Source of the DNA: Rossellomorea aquimaris
GTDB lineage: Bacteria; Bacillota; Bacilli; Bacillales; Bacillaceae_B
NCBI RefSeq assembly: GCF_008180865.1
Contig: NZ_VTEX01000003.1
Span: forward strand, 2,501 to 66,500
Direction of reading: 5' to 3'
Length of the DNA: 64,000 nt
A program made the translations under genes and the position numbers. Below, piece by piece: positions 18,291 through 27,013 of this stretch (position 1 is the stretch's first letter; the number at the start of each line of letters is the position of its first letter). The notes beneath the pieces were generated by a model. It did no database searches and was not told where the DNA came from. It saw only the letters and a program-made list of their open reading frames with translations.

Positions 18291-20294
18291 ATGGGAAGTA
18301 CTATACTTTCTTATAAAAAACTAGAAGCATTAATAGAGAAGAAAACGAAACAATGTCCATTCCTTTCCCTCTCCTCAATCGGCAAGTCCATTGAAGGTCG
18401 GGACATTTGGTGTGTTACGATTCAAAAGCCTGCCGATTCCGGAACAAAAATAGTTCAAACAAGGAAAAGCTCTTTAGGGGGACGCAAGAAAACGCCAATC
18501 GTCATTACCGCTTCCATTCATGGACATGAAGCCACCGGATCGACAGCTTTAATGCGTTTTTTGAATAAGATTCAAAAAGATGGCGATAGCACGAAATGGC
18601 TGGATGATTTGATTATATTTTGTGTCATTTGCTGTAATCCAGACGGATATGTGCATAAGACACGCTATAATGCAGAGGGCTTTGATATAAACAGGGATTT
18701 CATTACACAATCACAGCCTGAAACAGAGAGCATCGTCAATCTCATTGTGAAAGAAAAGCCTGCCGTCGTATTGGACTTGCATGGGTATGTATGGAAAAAA
18801 TCCTCTCACATTGGATTGATTGAACCCTGTACCCCACCCCACAACCCGGCTTATGAATATGATTTATATCTGAAGGGCGCACTGCCCCTTGTTCAGCGCA
18901 TGGAAGACTTTCTAATTGCAGAAAAAGAAACGTTTTCTTCTAAGAGGTTTAAGTCGTTAAAAGGGACATTCATTCCTTACCGTGATGGAAAAGGTGGATG
19001 GGATGACTATAGTCCATATTGCTGTTCGATGTATTCGATGCTGCATGGTGCGATTGGGATTACCATTGAATCACCGAGCCGTTCAGAGGATGGCATCACC
19101 TGGCTTCTTTTAGCTCTTTCAGCTGCTCTTACCCATATTTCAAAGCACAAAGAGGAACTAAACAAAAATCAAGCTGCCTTTTTCCAGCGTGGAATCAAGA
19201 ATGTTCATCCCACTCACTCACCGGACTTTTTTCCAAAATACTACGTACTGACAGAAAAGAACGAACGCCATTCAGAGTTCAGGAAACTAAAGCGACATCT
19301 TCAGAAGAATGGAATAAAGCTGTACTCCTCTACGAAAGATTTCACGTATGAAGGACATTCATTTTCAGCAGGCACCACCATTGTCCCAATGAATCAAGCA
19401 CGAGCGAATATAGCTTACTGTTTCCTCACTAAAGGGGAAGATCTCTCGTCAGGATCTGAAAGAATATCTGAATTTTGTTCCTGGAGTCTTCCATTAAGCT
19501 GGGGGGTCAACTGTCACCCTGTATTTGAAAAGGTAGATGCAGGTATGAAACCCTTCAAATATTTGAAAAAAAACTCTAAACCTAAAGAAACAAGCGCAGG
19601 TGCACCTGTTTCTGTAGGCATTCTTATAGATGATGGCCTTTTTCATAAAAAGGCTCATTCAGGGCTGAAGCTTGCCCTGCAGCAAATGAATATTCCGTTC
19701 CAGGAATTTAGAGCGAAGGATTTAGCTTCAGAAAAAGCATTATCCTCTGTGAATGTTCTTATTTACAACGGGTATGAGCACTTATTTTATCCACCATCAA
19801 ACATAAGAAGCCTTTACCGCGATTTCGTACTCGATTCCCCCGCTCAACAGGAAGCCTGCCGGAATAACCTTCATGCCTTTGTAAAAAAGGGTGGAAAAGT
19901 GATCGGAATAGGTGCTGGCGCTTCTAAAGCCTTAACCTCTATTCTTGAGCTGAGTGAAGCTGAGGTTCATTCTGGCGGCTGGAATAAAAATGCATTATTG
20001 CAGATCCACTATGAGAACCATCCCATAACCAAAGGATATCACGCTGAAGATACCGGTTTTGTTTACCGGCCAGCCTGGTTTACGAATACCGGCAATATGA
20101 AGGTGGTCGCAATATATAAGAATAATCCTGATTCGTTACTTGCAGGCTACTGGCCTGACTATGATCAAGCACAAGGAAAGGCTGCCATCATCGCAAGCCT
20201 TTCGGGAAATGTCATTCTCTTTGGGTTGGAAATTTGCTTCAGGGGACACACAAGTTATCTCTATAGACTTTTATGGAATGCCATTTATTCATGA
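18291..20294 (+). CDS. M14-family zinc carboxypeptidase with C-terminal amidotransferase-like domain
   Basis: 667 residues. The N-terminal M14 domain (about 1-290) has zinc ligands His77 and Glu80 in SIHGHEATGS and His164 in LDLHGY. Asn134-Arg135 (DINRDF) fits carboxylate binding and Glu260 (GITIESPSR) the general base, so it should be active. From about 415 a second domain starts (SVGILIDDGLFHKKAHSGLK), resembling the class I glutamine-amidotransferase/BPL N-terminal fold without a clear cysteine nucleophile. No signal peptide is visible. It probably trims a peptide or amide polymer in the cytoplasm or mother cell. AAGGAGG lies ten bases before the ATG. It is divergent from the Mur-ligase unit and heads the unit with YheC/D and Mur ligase 4. 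Confidence 0.86.
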   Translation: MGSTILSYKKLEALIEKKTKQCPFLSLSSIGKSIEGRDIWCVTIQKPADSGTKIVQTRKSSLGGRKKTPIVITASIHGHEATGSTALMRFLNKIQKDGDSTKWLDDLIIFCVICCNPDGYVHKTRYNAEGFDINRDFITQSQPETESIVNLIVKEKPAVVLDLHGYVWKKSSHIGLIEPCTPPHNPAYEYDLYLKGALPLVQRMEDFLIAEKETFSSKRFKSLKGTFIPYRDGKGGWDDYSPYCCSMYSMLHGAIGITIESPSRSEDGITWLLLALSAALTHISKHKEELNKNQAAFFQRGIKNVHPTHSPDFFPKYYVLTEKNERHSEFRKLKRHLQKNGIKLYSSTKDFTYEGHSFSAGTTIVPMNQARANIAYCFLTKGEDLSSGSERISEFCSWSLPLSWGVNCHPVFEKVDAGMKPFKYLKKNSKPKETSAGAPVSVGILIDDGLFHKKAHSGLKLALQQMNIPFQEFRAKDLASEKALSSVNVLIYNGYEHLFYPPSNIRSLYRDFVLDSPAQQEACRNNLHAFVKKGGKVIGIGAGASKALTSILELSEAEVHSGGWNKNALLQIHYENHPITKGYHAEDTGFVYRPAWFTNTGNMKVVAIYKNNPDSLLAGYWPDYDQAQGKAAIIASLSGNVILFGLEICFRGHTSYLYRLLWNAIYS

Positions 20295-20403
20295 GTTGAA
20301 CGATGTAAAAAAGGCGATATACCTAATCACAAGTGTCGTTCCCCCAACGGGACGACCATCATTTACTAGTAAGGAAGAAGATATTTTAAAGGAGGTTAGT
20401 CAA

Positions 20404-21447
20404 TTGATTCGAATTGGAATGCTGCACCACCGAAAGCATCCTGATAGTGTTATTAAATCATACGCTTATGCAGCTGTTGCCAAGGCAGAAGGAACGCAGA
20501 TGGTCTATTTTTCTCCAGGGGGAGTAGATTTTATAACGAAAACCATTTCCGGATTTGAATATAAAGACGGAAAGTGGGTGGAAGGAACATTTCCGTTTCC
20601 TGATGTTATCTATAACACAGGAAGCCCTGAAAAGCTTGCTAAATCCAATGACGTTATTCAGAAGCTGAAGAAGACTATTCCATTTACCACCCATTCGATC
20701 GGCAATAAAATGGCGGTTTATAAACGACTGAAGGAAGCTGGAGAGTTCACACAATATTTGATTCCCTCAGAAGTAGTAAGAGGGACGAATCACTTCTTTT
20801 CTTTTTTGGAAGCTTATCGGAAGATTGTCTTTAAACCTGTAAACGGGCGTAAAGGTATATCTATTATTTATATTGAACGTGTCGGAAATGATTTTAGAGT
20901 GTTACTGAACACGGACGATCATCTTTATTCCTATGATGAATTAAAAGTATTTGTTTCAGATCATATTCAAGAAGAGGAATTTCTCGTCCAGCCTTATATC
21001 AATTGCCGGACAAAAGATGGAAGCGTATTTGACTTTCGGCTTCACGTTCAAAAAGACGGTGATGGGAAATGGGTCATTACCTCTATCTATCCGAGGATCG
21101 GCGCACCGGGAACGATTGTCTCAAACATTAACAACGGCGGTTCGATGAATTATCTGGTTCCTTTTTTGAAGCAGGAATTTGGAAATCATGATTACTTTAA
21201 CATTAAGCGCTATTTAGAAAACTTTTCTTTGCTCCTTGCCCGGCATTTGGACGAATTGCAAAAGGAACGTTATTCAGAAAGTATTGATGAGCTTGGAATT
21301 GATGTTGCTTTGGATGACCTGGGGAAAATATGGATCTATGAAGTGAACTGGAGACCAGGATGTCCCCCGACCTTTTATCTTGAGATGGATGTTGTCAAAA
21401 ACACCATACAATACTGCATCTATTTAGCCAAGGAAAAATCCAAGTAA
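20404..21447 (+). CDS. YheC/YheD-family ATP-grasp protein (spore coat-associated family)
   Basis: I place the start at TTG 20404: AAAGGAGG lies eight bases upstream, and the peptide then begins IRIGMLHHRKHPDSVIKSYAYAAVAKAEG, as family members do. The in-frame ATG at 20278, overlapping the carboxypeptidase stop, is an alternative. About 347 residues. The ATP-grasp core shows KIVFKPVNGRKGISIIYI, EEFLVQPYI, FDFRLHVQKDG and the metal/phosphate segment IYEVNWRPGCPPTF. YheC/YheD proteins of B. subtilis are spore-associated, with no known reaction; ATP-grasp enzymes make amide bonds through an acyl phosphate. Mur ligase 4 follows 20 bases on, giving the two catalytic halves of cyanophycin synthetase as separate genes (inference). 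Confidence 0.85.
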   Translation: MIRIGMLHHRKHPDSVIKSYAYAAVAKAEGTQMVYFSPGGVDFITKTISGFEYKDGKWVEGTFPFPDVIYNTGSPEKLAKSNDVIQKLKKTIPFTTHSIGNKMAVYKRLKEAGEFTQYLIPSEVVRGTNHFFSFLEAYRKIVFKPVNGRKGISIIYIERVGNDFRVLLNTDDHLYSYDELKVFVSDHIQEEEFLVQPYINCRTKDGSVFDFRLHVQKDGDGKWVITSIYPRIGAPGTIVSNINNGGSMNYLVPFLKQEFGNHDYFNIKRYLENFSLLLARHLDELQKERYSESIDELGIDVALDDLGKIWIYEVNWRPGCPPTFYLEMDVVKNTIQYCIYLAKEKSK

Positions 21448-21467
21448 ATAATGAAAGGAGGATTACT

Positions 21468-22574
21468 ATGGATAAAGATTTCTCCGTTGAAAGACCGATC
21501 ATTGCTGTAACCGGAAGCTCAGGCAAAACAACTACCAAATCATTCATCGCGTCTATTCTCAGAACCCGCTGGATTATCTTCGAATCCAGTGATTATTGGA
21601 ACCGGACCGACCATACAGAAAAGCACCAGGATGAAATCAACTTCATTCACCGGGCTATTGTACTTGAGTATGGAATGGCGTTTCCCGGCGTAATCCAAAA
21701 GCATTGCAAGATAATCCAGCCTAACATAGGAGCGATCACCAATATCGGTACTGCCCATATTGGCAACTTCAATGGCGATATCAGGGGAATAGCTGCTGCT
21801 AAATCGGAGCTTATTAAGGGAATGGATCGTGATGGACATTTATTCTTAAATGGAGATGACAAGAATTCAAAGCTTCTTCACTCTAAGAATTTCAAAGGAG
21901 TACTGAAGAAGGTCAGCATTCATTCCCCATCAGATTACCAGGCAAAAAATCTGCGCTACAGCGTGGAAGGTATCAGCTTTGACCTAAAGCTTTCTGGTAA
22001 ATCACATACCTTTTCCATCCCATACCATGGAGAATTTTATGTTTACAATGCCCTTCTCGCCATCGCCATTTCGGACCTTCTCGGCTTTAAGCCTGAAGAA
22101 ATTAAACAAGGATTGAATGAAGTTAAGAAGCCAAAGCACAGGCTTGATGTTATGCAGCTGAAAAGCAATATCACGCTGATTGATGATACAGTCCATGCTT
22201 TCCCTGATGCCATGAAAGGAGCACTCGACGTACTTACGAAATTGGAGGGTGAAAAGAAAGTGGCAGTTCTGGGAAGTATGGCAGGCTTTGGAGACAAACA
22301 TGAAGCCGTTCACAAAGAAATAGGAAGATACGTCGCTGAGAAAAAGATTGATTACCTCTTTACCTATGGCAACCTTTCCAAAAATATTGGAGCCGGCGCA
22401 AGAGAAGCTGGTATGAACAAACAGAGAATCTTTCACTTTAACCGACATTATATGAATGAATTAAATGCGAAACTAGAAAAAATCATCCAACCAAACTGGA
22501 CGATTCTGATTAAAGGAGCAAGCGGCCTTGAGATGGTGGATACGGTGGAATATTGCAAGAAGATTTTTGGTTAA
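21468..22574 (+). CDS. Short Mur ligase (paralog 4) without the N-terminal UDP-binding domain
   Basis: 368 residues, beginning almost directly with the P-loop VTGSSGKTTTKSF (about 15-30), so the MurF N-terminal domain of the other three paralogs is absent. Further motifs are LEYGMAFPGVIQKHCK, TNIGTAHIGNF, AAAKSELIKG and IDDTVHAFPDAMKGAL. This build is like the Mur-ligase halves of cyanophycin synthetase and poly-glutamate synthetase (CapB/PgsB type), not like peptidoglycan enzymes. GAAAGGAGG precedes the ATG. It is the third gene of the M14, YheC/D, Mur unit and is followed by a strong terminator. Confidence 0.85.
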   Translation: MDKDFSVERPIIAVTGSSGKTTTKSFIASILRTRWIIFESSDYWNRTDHTEKHQDEINFIHRAIVLEYGMAFPGVIQKHCKIIQPNIGAITNIGTAHIGNFNGDIRGIAAAKSELIKGMDRDGHLFLNGDDKNSKLLHSKNFKGVLKKVSIHSPSDYQAKNLRYSVEGISFDLKLSGKSHTFSIPYHGEFYVYNALLAIAISDLLGFKPEEIKQGLNEVKKPKHRLDVMQLKSNITLIDDTVHAFPDAMKGALDVLTKLEGEKKVAVLGSMAGFGDKHEAVHKEIGRYVAEKKIDYLFTYGNLSKNIGAGAREAGMNKQRIFHFNRHYMNELNAKLEKIIQPNWTILIKGASGLEMVDTVEYCKKIFG

Positions 22575-22623
22575 CAGCCTACGGATTAAACACCATCTGA
22601 AGAGAAAAATTCATATAAAAATG

Positions 22624-22672
22624 ATACGCCTTGTTTAAAGCCGCAAAAGCTTAAACAAGGCGTTTTCTTTAC
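22624..22672 (+). terminator. terminator after Mur ligase 4
   Basis: ACGCCTTGTTTAAAGC, a short loop and GCTTAAACAAGGCGT are followed by TTTTCTTT. Confidence 0.88.
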
Positions 22673-22699
22673 TAGGTAAACATTTTTTGACTTGTACGT

Positions 22700-22737
22700 G
22701 AAAAAAGGGAGGAAAATGCACACCCTCCCTTTTTCTT
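22700..22737. terminator. bidirectional terminator between Mur ligase 4 and ATP-grasp gene
   Basis: GGGAGG and CCTCCC (spaced by AAAATGCACA) are flanked by A-rich and T-rich tracts on both sides, so the hairpin can stop the leftward ATP-grasp transcript as well as rightward read-through. Confidence 0.75.
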
Positions 22738-23986
22738 ATTGAATTACCGTTGTAATCTTTTCCTTCGGAGACTCTTTAATCCAAAACTGAATTTCTGCAG
22801 CTGCTTTCTTCGCGTTCGCCTCAGCTTCTATTGCTGTATTTCCAACAGCGGTTACATAGGCGTACCGGTGTCCCATAGACAAGGGCGGTGTAATCACTGA
22901 TCCTTTACGGGGCTTGACATAAACTTCTACTACCCCCTGGGAGGCAAGGGCTTTTCTTTTTCCTGTAACTTTCTCGAGTGTCCCTTTTTTCTCCACCGTG
23001 ACGTACTGCATGTACACATTCTTTTGAAACTTAGGCGTTAAATCCGGATCATTCCCCAGCGCCATTTTCAACATTTCTTCAACCAGATTGATTCCATAGG
23101 CTGCTTTGATCATATTATTCATTCCGGCACCTGAAATACGTGCATTTATTTCAATCAACTTCCACTGATTTCCTTTGCGGCGAAGCTCTAAGTGACAAGG
23201 TCCGGTCTCGAGCCCATGCTTGGCAACGATCTCTTTTATCGCTTTCATCAGACCATTTGAAAATCTTACCCCTGGATTCAGTAATAATTTATAACCCATC
23301 ACAATAAAGCGTCTATTATACTGAATATCCTGTTTGATGATTGCCATAATATGAACCTTTCCTTTGTGAACCACCACTTCCACCAGATACTGAGGTTCCG
23401 GAAGGTATTCTTCTATTAATATCGGCTGATTTTCATAAAGGGTACTCAACGTATTATACCGCTTCCGATACTCTATTAGATTTCCAACCTTGTACACATC
23501 TTTAGAGCCGGTAGATTTTGGGGATTTCATGACCAAAGGAAACTTATTCTTGATTTTCGGTTCTAACTCCTTACATTCTGCCTTTGTTACAACCGTCCAA
23601 TATTCTGGAGTTACTGATGAGTTCTTCAGCAGTTCCCGTGATTGAATTTTATTTTGAATATTTTTCATTCCTTCAGTTGAAAAATGATTTAAATTAAAGT
23701 GATCGGCAAGAGTACATGCTGTGTAGCTATGGGGATCGACATAGCTCACAATAGCGGAAATTTCTATCCCTTTCAAAATTAGGGCTTTTACTTCCTTTTG
23801 CAGTACTTTCATATCACTGAGATTACATAATTTCATCAAATGGACATCGGGAAATTCCTCCCGCTTCGCCACAAAATTTGGTCTTTCAGTGAACAGGACG
23901 GTATAAAATCCAAGTCTGTCTGCCGTCTTAATTGCTTCCCTGCTTGAACCTGACTTAGTGGTTTCTATAAAGATGATAGACTTCAT
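22736..23986 (-). CDS. ATP-grasp ligase A
   Basis: 416 residues. An N-terminal alpha/beta region (about 1-110) starts MKSIIFIETTKSGSSREAIKTADRLG. The ATP-grasp domain (about 120-305) has NKFPLVMKSPKSTGSKDVY, ILIEEYLPEPQYLVEVVV and the metal-binding segment LIEINARISGAGMNNMI. A C-terminal region has VEVYVKPRKGSVITPPLSMGHRYAYV. This resembles the carbamoyl-phosphate/L-amino acid ligase branch (BacD-like), which couples amino acids through acyl phosphates. It is a close paralog of the gene at 24316, divergent from it by 329 bases. The substrate is unknown. Confidence 0.85.
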   Translation of the reverse strand: MKSIIFIETTKSGSSREAIKTADRLGFYTVLFTERPNFVAKREEFPDVHLMKLCNLSDMKVLQKEVKALILKGIEISAIVSYVDPHSYTACTLADHFNLNHFSTEGMKNIQNKIQSRELLKNSSVTPEYWTVVTKAECKELEPKIKNKFPLVMKSPKSTGSKDVYKVGNLIEYRKRYNTLSTLYENQPILIEEYLPEPQYLVEVVVHKGKVHIMAIIKQDIQYNRRFIVMGYKLLLNPGVRFSNGLMKAIKEIVAKHGLETGPCHLELRRKGNQWKLIEINARISGAGMNNMIKAAYGINLVEEMLKMALGNDPDLTPKFQKNVYMQYVTVEKKGTLEKVTGKRKALASQGVVEVYVKPRKGSVITPPLSMGHRYAYVTAVGNTAIEAEANAKKAAAEIQFWIKESPKEKITTVIQ

Positions 23987-24315
23987 TCAAGGTACGCTCC
24001 TTCATTTATCATATTCTCTTTCAAAGCTCAGGATGGGTACGAGCATTGCATTACTGTACAGTTTATTCTGTTGATACTTTGGGGGTGTAGGCTGATTCAA
24101 TGATGATACCCCTAAATATTTTATATATGTAAAGAGCCGCTTCCCCTCTATTCACTCTATCCTTGCAGGTGGTAGTCAAGCTGTTTCGTTTTTTAACAGG
24201 AGTCTAGCAAATTCTCGTCCAATTATCTGTTTTCACCTTTAGTTGCCCATACTTATCAAAAAACAGCTCATATACTGAGTAGAGACTAAACACATAAAGG
24301 AGCTGCTTTTCCCCC
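23987..24315. promoter_or_regulatory. divergent intergenic region with a possible mother-cell promoter for ATP-grasp ligase B
   Basis: No gene fits here. On the plus strand CATATACT (24269-24276) is one mismatch from the SigE -10 consensus CATACANT and also close to the SigK -10. CCATACT (24247-24253) lies 15 bases upstream and matches five of seven positions of the SigE -35 KMATATT. Transcription would start about 33 bases before the gene at 24316. Nothing comparable stands out for the leftward gene. Confidence 0.35.
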
Positions 24316-25518
24316 ATGAATGAATACATCCTCTATATAGGTACAAACCAATCAGGCTCCCCACGGGACGGTATTGAAGCAGGAAAAAAATTGGGCTACT
24401 CCACTATTCTATTTACTAACCGCAGGAAGTTTATAAGAGAAAGAGAACTCTTTCAGGATGTCGACGAAATGTACGAAGTAGATTTAAGGCATGAAGAAGA
24501 AATCAGGAGAGAAATATCTACACTTCAGCAGGAAGGAAAGAAAATTGCGTGCATAATCAGTTTTCTCGATTCTTACGTTTATGTAGCAGCCCGGCTGTCT
24601 AATGAATTCTGTGGAACCGACATTTCCTTGGAACCGATTGCTGATTGTATGGATAAAACAGTGCTCCGAACGAAACTGACCGGAAAAGAATATTCTTCTG
24701 ATTTCATTAAAATGGATCCTCCCTTTTCTAAAGATGGTGTAAAGACCTTCTCATATCCTGTAGTATTAAAATCACCCGTTTCTAACGGGTCAAAGGATGT
24801 CCTTCTCATTCGTAATCAAGATGAGCTGACTGCAGGCATAAAAAAATTAAAGCGAAAAAAACCTCCAAGTCTTCTTGTAGAAGAATACTTAGAGGGACCT
24901 CAATACTTAATAGAAGTGGTCATCAAAGAACGCAAGCCCGTGATCACAGTGGTCGTCAAACAGCAAATCGACTATCATAAACGATTCATTGTCACCGGGT
25001 ATAGTGTTTCACCCGTATACCATCATCCGGTACTAGTCAGAAAGGTTGGAGAGATTGTCAATGACCTTGGCTTTGTTAACGGAAGCTGTCATTTAGAAAT
25101 GCGGCTGGTGAAGAATAAATGGAAACTCATTGAAGTCAACCCTCGAATCTCCGGGGGAGCAATGAACAAAATGATAGAAGAAGCATATGGACTGAGCATA
25201 GTGGAGGAAACGTTAAGGGTATATCTTAGTAAACCTCATCATAGCGAACGCAAATGGGAAAAACATATCTACACCTACTACATGACTGTCAACAAAACTG
25301 GCAAGCTGTTAAAAGTGATTGGAAAAAACATGGCAGAACAACAAGAAGGCATCATTGAAGTATATATAAAACCCAAAAATGGAAAAACACTTCGCCCTCC
25401 AACTTCCATGGGGCATCGTTATGGGTATGTTATGGCGAGCGGGGAGTCCGTGCAGGAATCAGAGAGGCGTGCAAAAGATGCCTCTAAAGACATTCAATTT
25501 TATTTAGAATCAATCTAA
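24316..25518 (+). CDS. ATP-grasp ligase B (paralog of ligase A)
   Basis: 400 residues, alignable along its length with ligase A: N-terminal MNEYILYIGTNQSGSPRDGIEAGKKLGYS, ATP-grasp segments FSYPVVLKSPVSNGSKDVL, LLVEEYLEGPQYLIEVVI and LIEVNPRISGGAMNKMI, and C-terminal IIEVYIKPKNGKTLRPPTSMGHRYGYV. The shared C-terminal module is unusual and marks the pair as one subfamily. It is followed, 81 bases on, by the CotY/CotZ-like gene in the same direction. An AAAGGAG lies 12 bases before the ATG. The reaction is probably an ATP-dependent amide or ester bond. Confidence 0.85.
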   Translation: MNEYILYIGTNQSGSPRDGIEAGKKLGYSTILFTNRRKFIRERELFQDVDEMYEVDLRHEEEIRREISTLQQEGKKIACIISFLDSYVYVAARLSNEFCGTDISLEPIADCMDKTVLRTKLTGKEYSSDFIKMDPPFSKDGVKTFSYPVVLKSPVSNGSKDVLLIRNQDELTAGIKKLKRKKPPSLLVEEYLEGPQYLIEVVIKERKPVITVVVKQQIDYHKRFIVTGYSVSPVYHHPVLVRKVGEIVNDLGFVNGSCHLEMRLVKNKWKLIEVNPRISGGAMNKMIEEAYGLSIVEETLRVYLSKPHHSERKWEKHIYTYYMTVNKTGKLLKVIGKNMAEQQEGIIEVYIKPKNGKTLRPPTSMGHRYGYVMASGESVQESERRAKDASKDIQFYLESI

Positions 25519-25599
25519 ACCGTTATATATGCACTACACCACTTTTCCAGACTAAAATACACTAATGATAAGAGACAGGTGAAAGGAGGATTTAAGGCG

Positions 25600-26037
25600 A
25601 TGATTTGTCATCACGATAGCTGTATATGCGTAACCCTGAATGAATTATTACTGGAACAATTCCAATTGGCCACTCAGAAATTTAAGTTCATTTGTGAATA
25701 CGACAAGGTAGACACCATTCCATTTATACTATACACAAAGGAAGATAGCGAGCCGTTTCGAGCACACCTCCACACCAACTGCACCATATTCTTTAAGCTC
25801 ATCGATATAGATGATGGCTGTGCAACACTGAGTCTACTGGTCGGAATGGATATAGACGGATACATTACCGACGATGTCGATGAATTATTTACCCTATATC
25901 AAACCGACAAATGTATCAGCATCGACTGCAACTGTTTTCTCGGAATTCAGCCCCTTCCTCCGAAATTAGTCAACCGGAAGCTTCCGGATATCGAGGAGCG
26001 GGGAATGGAGTTTGATCGGGAGTGCGATGATAAGTAA
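25600..26037 (+). CDS. CotY/CotZ/ExsY-family spore coat protein
   Basis: 145 residues from ATG 25600, which follows AAAGGAGG by ten bases; a GTG at 25579 is the other possible start. The pattern SCICVTLNELLLEQ, then DTIPFILYTKEDSEPFRAHL, FFKLIDIDDGCATLSLLV and LYQTDKCISIDCNCFLGIQPLPP follows the CotY/CotZ/ExsY family. These cysteine-rich proteins assemble the outer coat, crust or exosporium of spores. The number of cysteines (about eight) is somewhat low for the family. It lies directly behind ATP-grasp ligase B in the same direction, which is the best local clue that the whole locus works during sporulation. Confidence 0.8.
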   Translation: MICHHDSCICVTLNELLLEQFQLATQKFKFICEYDKVDTIPFILYTKEDSEPFRAHLHTNCTIFFKLIDIDDGCATLSLLVGMDIDGYITDDVDELFTLYQTDKCISIDCNCFLGIQPLPPKLVNRKLPDIEERGMEFDRECDDK

Positions 26038-26124
26038 GGATAGGGGTTGAATCTAATTTTTTGGGTTTTGCTCTTTTTAAGGGTGACTAGAGCCAATTCA
26101 AGGACTCCAATCACCCTAAATCCA

Positions 26125-26949
26125 TTAAACGCGGGACAATCTGTTCAATACAAACTCCTCAACTACTTCTGCTACACCATCTGCCATATTAGAAGCTGTA
26201 ACAAAATCAGCTTTCTCTCGAATATCCTCAGGAGCATTTCCCATCGCAACGCCAAGACCGGCGAATTCAATCATGGTAAGGTCGTTATAGCTGTCTCCGA
26301 TGGCAATGACCTCTTCTGCTTTAATGCCCATTGGCTTGATCAGGTAGTCAAGGCTTGCCCCCTTCGTCACGCCCAGCTGCGTAAACTCCAGGAAGAATGG
26401 CTTGGAGCGCATCACACTCAGTTCACCTTCCAGTTCGGCTTGAAGCTTTTTCTCGACGTCTACCAATCGACCGGCTTCTTTTAACATGAGTGCCTTTACA
26501 ACAGGCTCCTGAATCGCTTCTTTAAAGTTTGGAACGACCTTTACAGGCAGTCCTGTCAGTTCACTTTCAATAGAAGCAAATTCACTTGGTTCTTCTACAA
26601 CAATCGCATCATCAGCATATGTCAGAATGCCAACCTCTTCCCGTCTACTTAAATCGTATAAGCGATGAACCGTTTCAGCTGATAATGTTCGACTGTATTT
26701 CTCTTCGTTTGTCTTGCAATCTATTATTTTCGATCCATTGAAAGAAAGAATATAGCTTCCATATTGCTCAAGCTTCAGTTCTTTTACAACCCATCTCATT
26801 CCAAACGTTGGGCGGCCGGATGCCAGAACAACTTTCACTCCCGCTTCCTGTGCCAGAAGCAAAGCATCTTTTGTACGCTTTGAAATCGTTTGGTCATCTC
26901 GTAATAATGTATCATCTAAGTCCAGTACAATCATTTTATAATTCATCAT
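26125..26949 (-). CDS. HAD-superfamily Cof-type sugar phosphatase
   Basis: 274 residues of the HAD subclass IIB (Cof/YkrA type). Motif I is IVLDLDDTLLRDD (nucleophile Asp), motif II is VVLASGRP, the lysine is in the region of GVTKGASLDYL and motif IV is IAIGDSYNDLTMIEFAG. Between about 85 and 190 lies the C2B cap domain. Such enzymes dephosphorylate sugar phosphates or flavin precursors with broad specificity. It follows the sucrose hydrolase gene but a terminator lies between them, so it probably has its own promoter (TATAGT in the gap). Confidence 0.88.
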   Translation of the reverse strand: MMNYKMIVLDLDDTLLRDDQTISKRTKDALLLAQEAGVKVVLASGRPTFGMRWVVKELKLEQYGSYILSFNGSKIIDCKTNEEKYSRTLSAETVHRLYDLSRREEVGILTYADDAIVVEEPSEFASIESELTGLPVKVVPNFKEAIQEPVVKALMLKEAGRLVDVEKKLQAELEGELSVMRSKPFFLEFTQLGVTKGASLDYLIKPMGIKAEEVIAIGDSYNDLTMIEFAGLGVAMGNAPEDIREKADFVTASNMADGVAEVVEEFVLNRLSRV

Positions 26950-27013
26950 GAAAAATCCTTTCAGGAAATCTGATTTATATTATCTTACTATAACATCTAT
27001 CTAGTAGTATGAA

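Noticed and set aside
20140..20403. Longer N-terminus of the YheC/D protein starting inside the carboxypeptidase gene
   Set aside because: A strong ribosome site at 20388 and family-like N-terminus support TTG 20404; the upstream part overlaps the M14 gene in another frame.
26080..26117. AGGGTGA/TCACCCT hairpin as terminator after the HAD gene
   Set aside because: The stem is fair but no T tract follows on either strand.
26047..26484. Open frame of 145 codons on the plus strand
   Set aside because: It is antisense to the HAD phosphatase gene, which has all HAD motifs.
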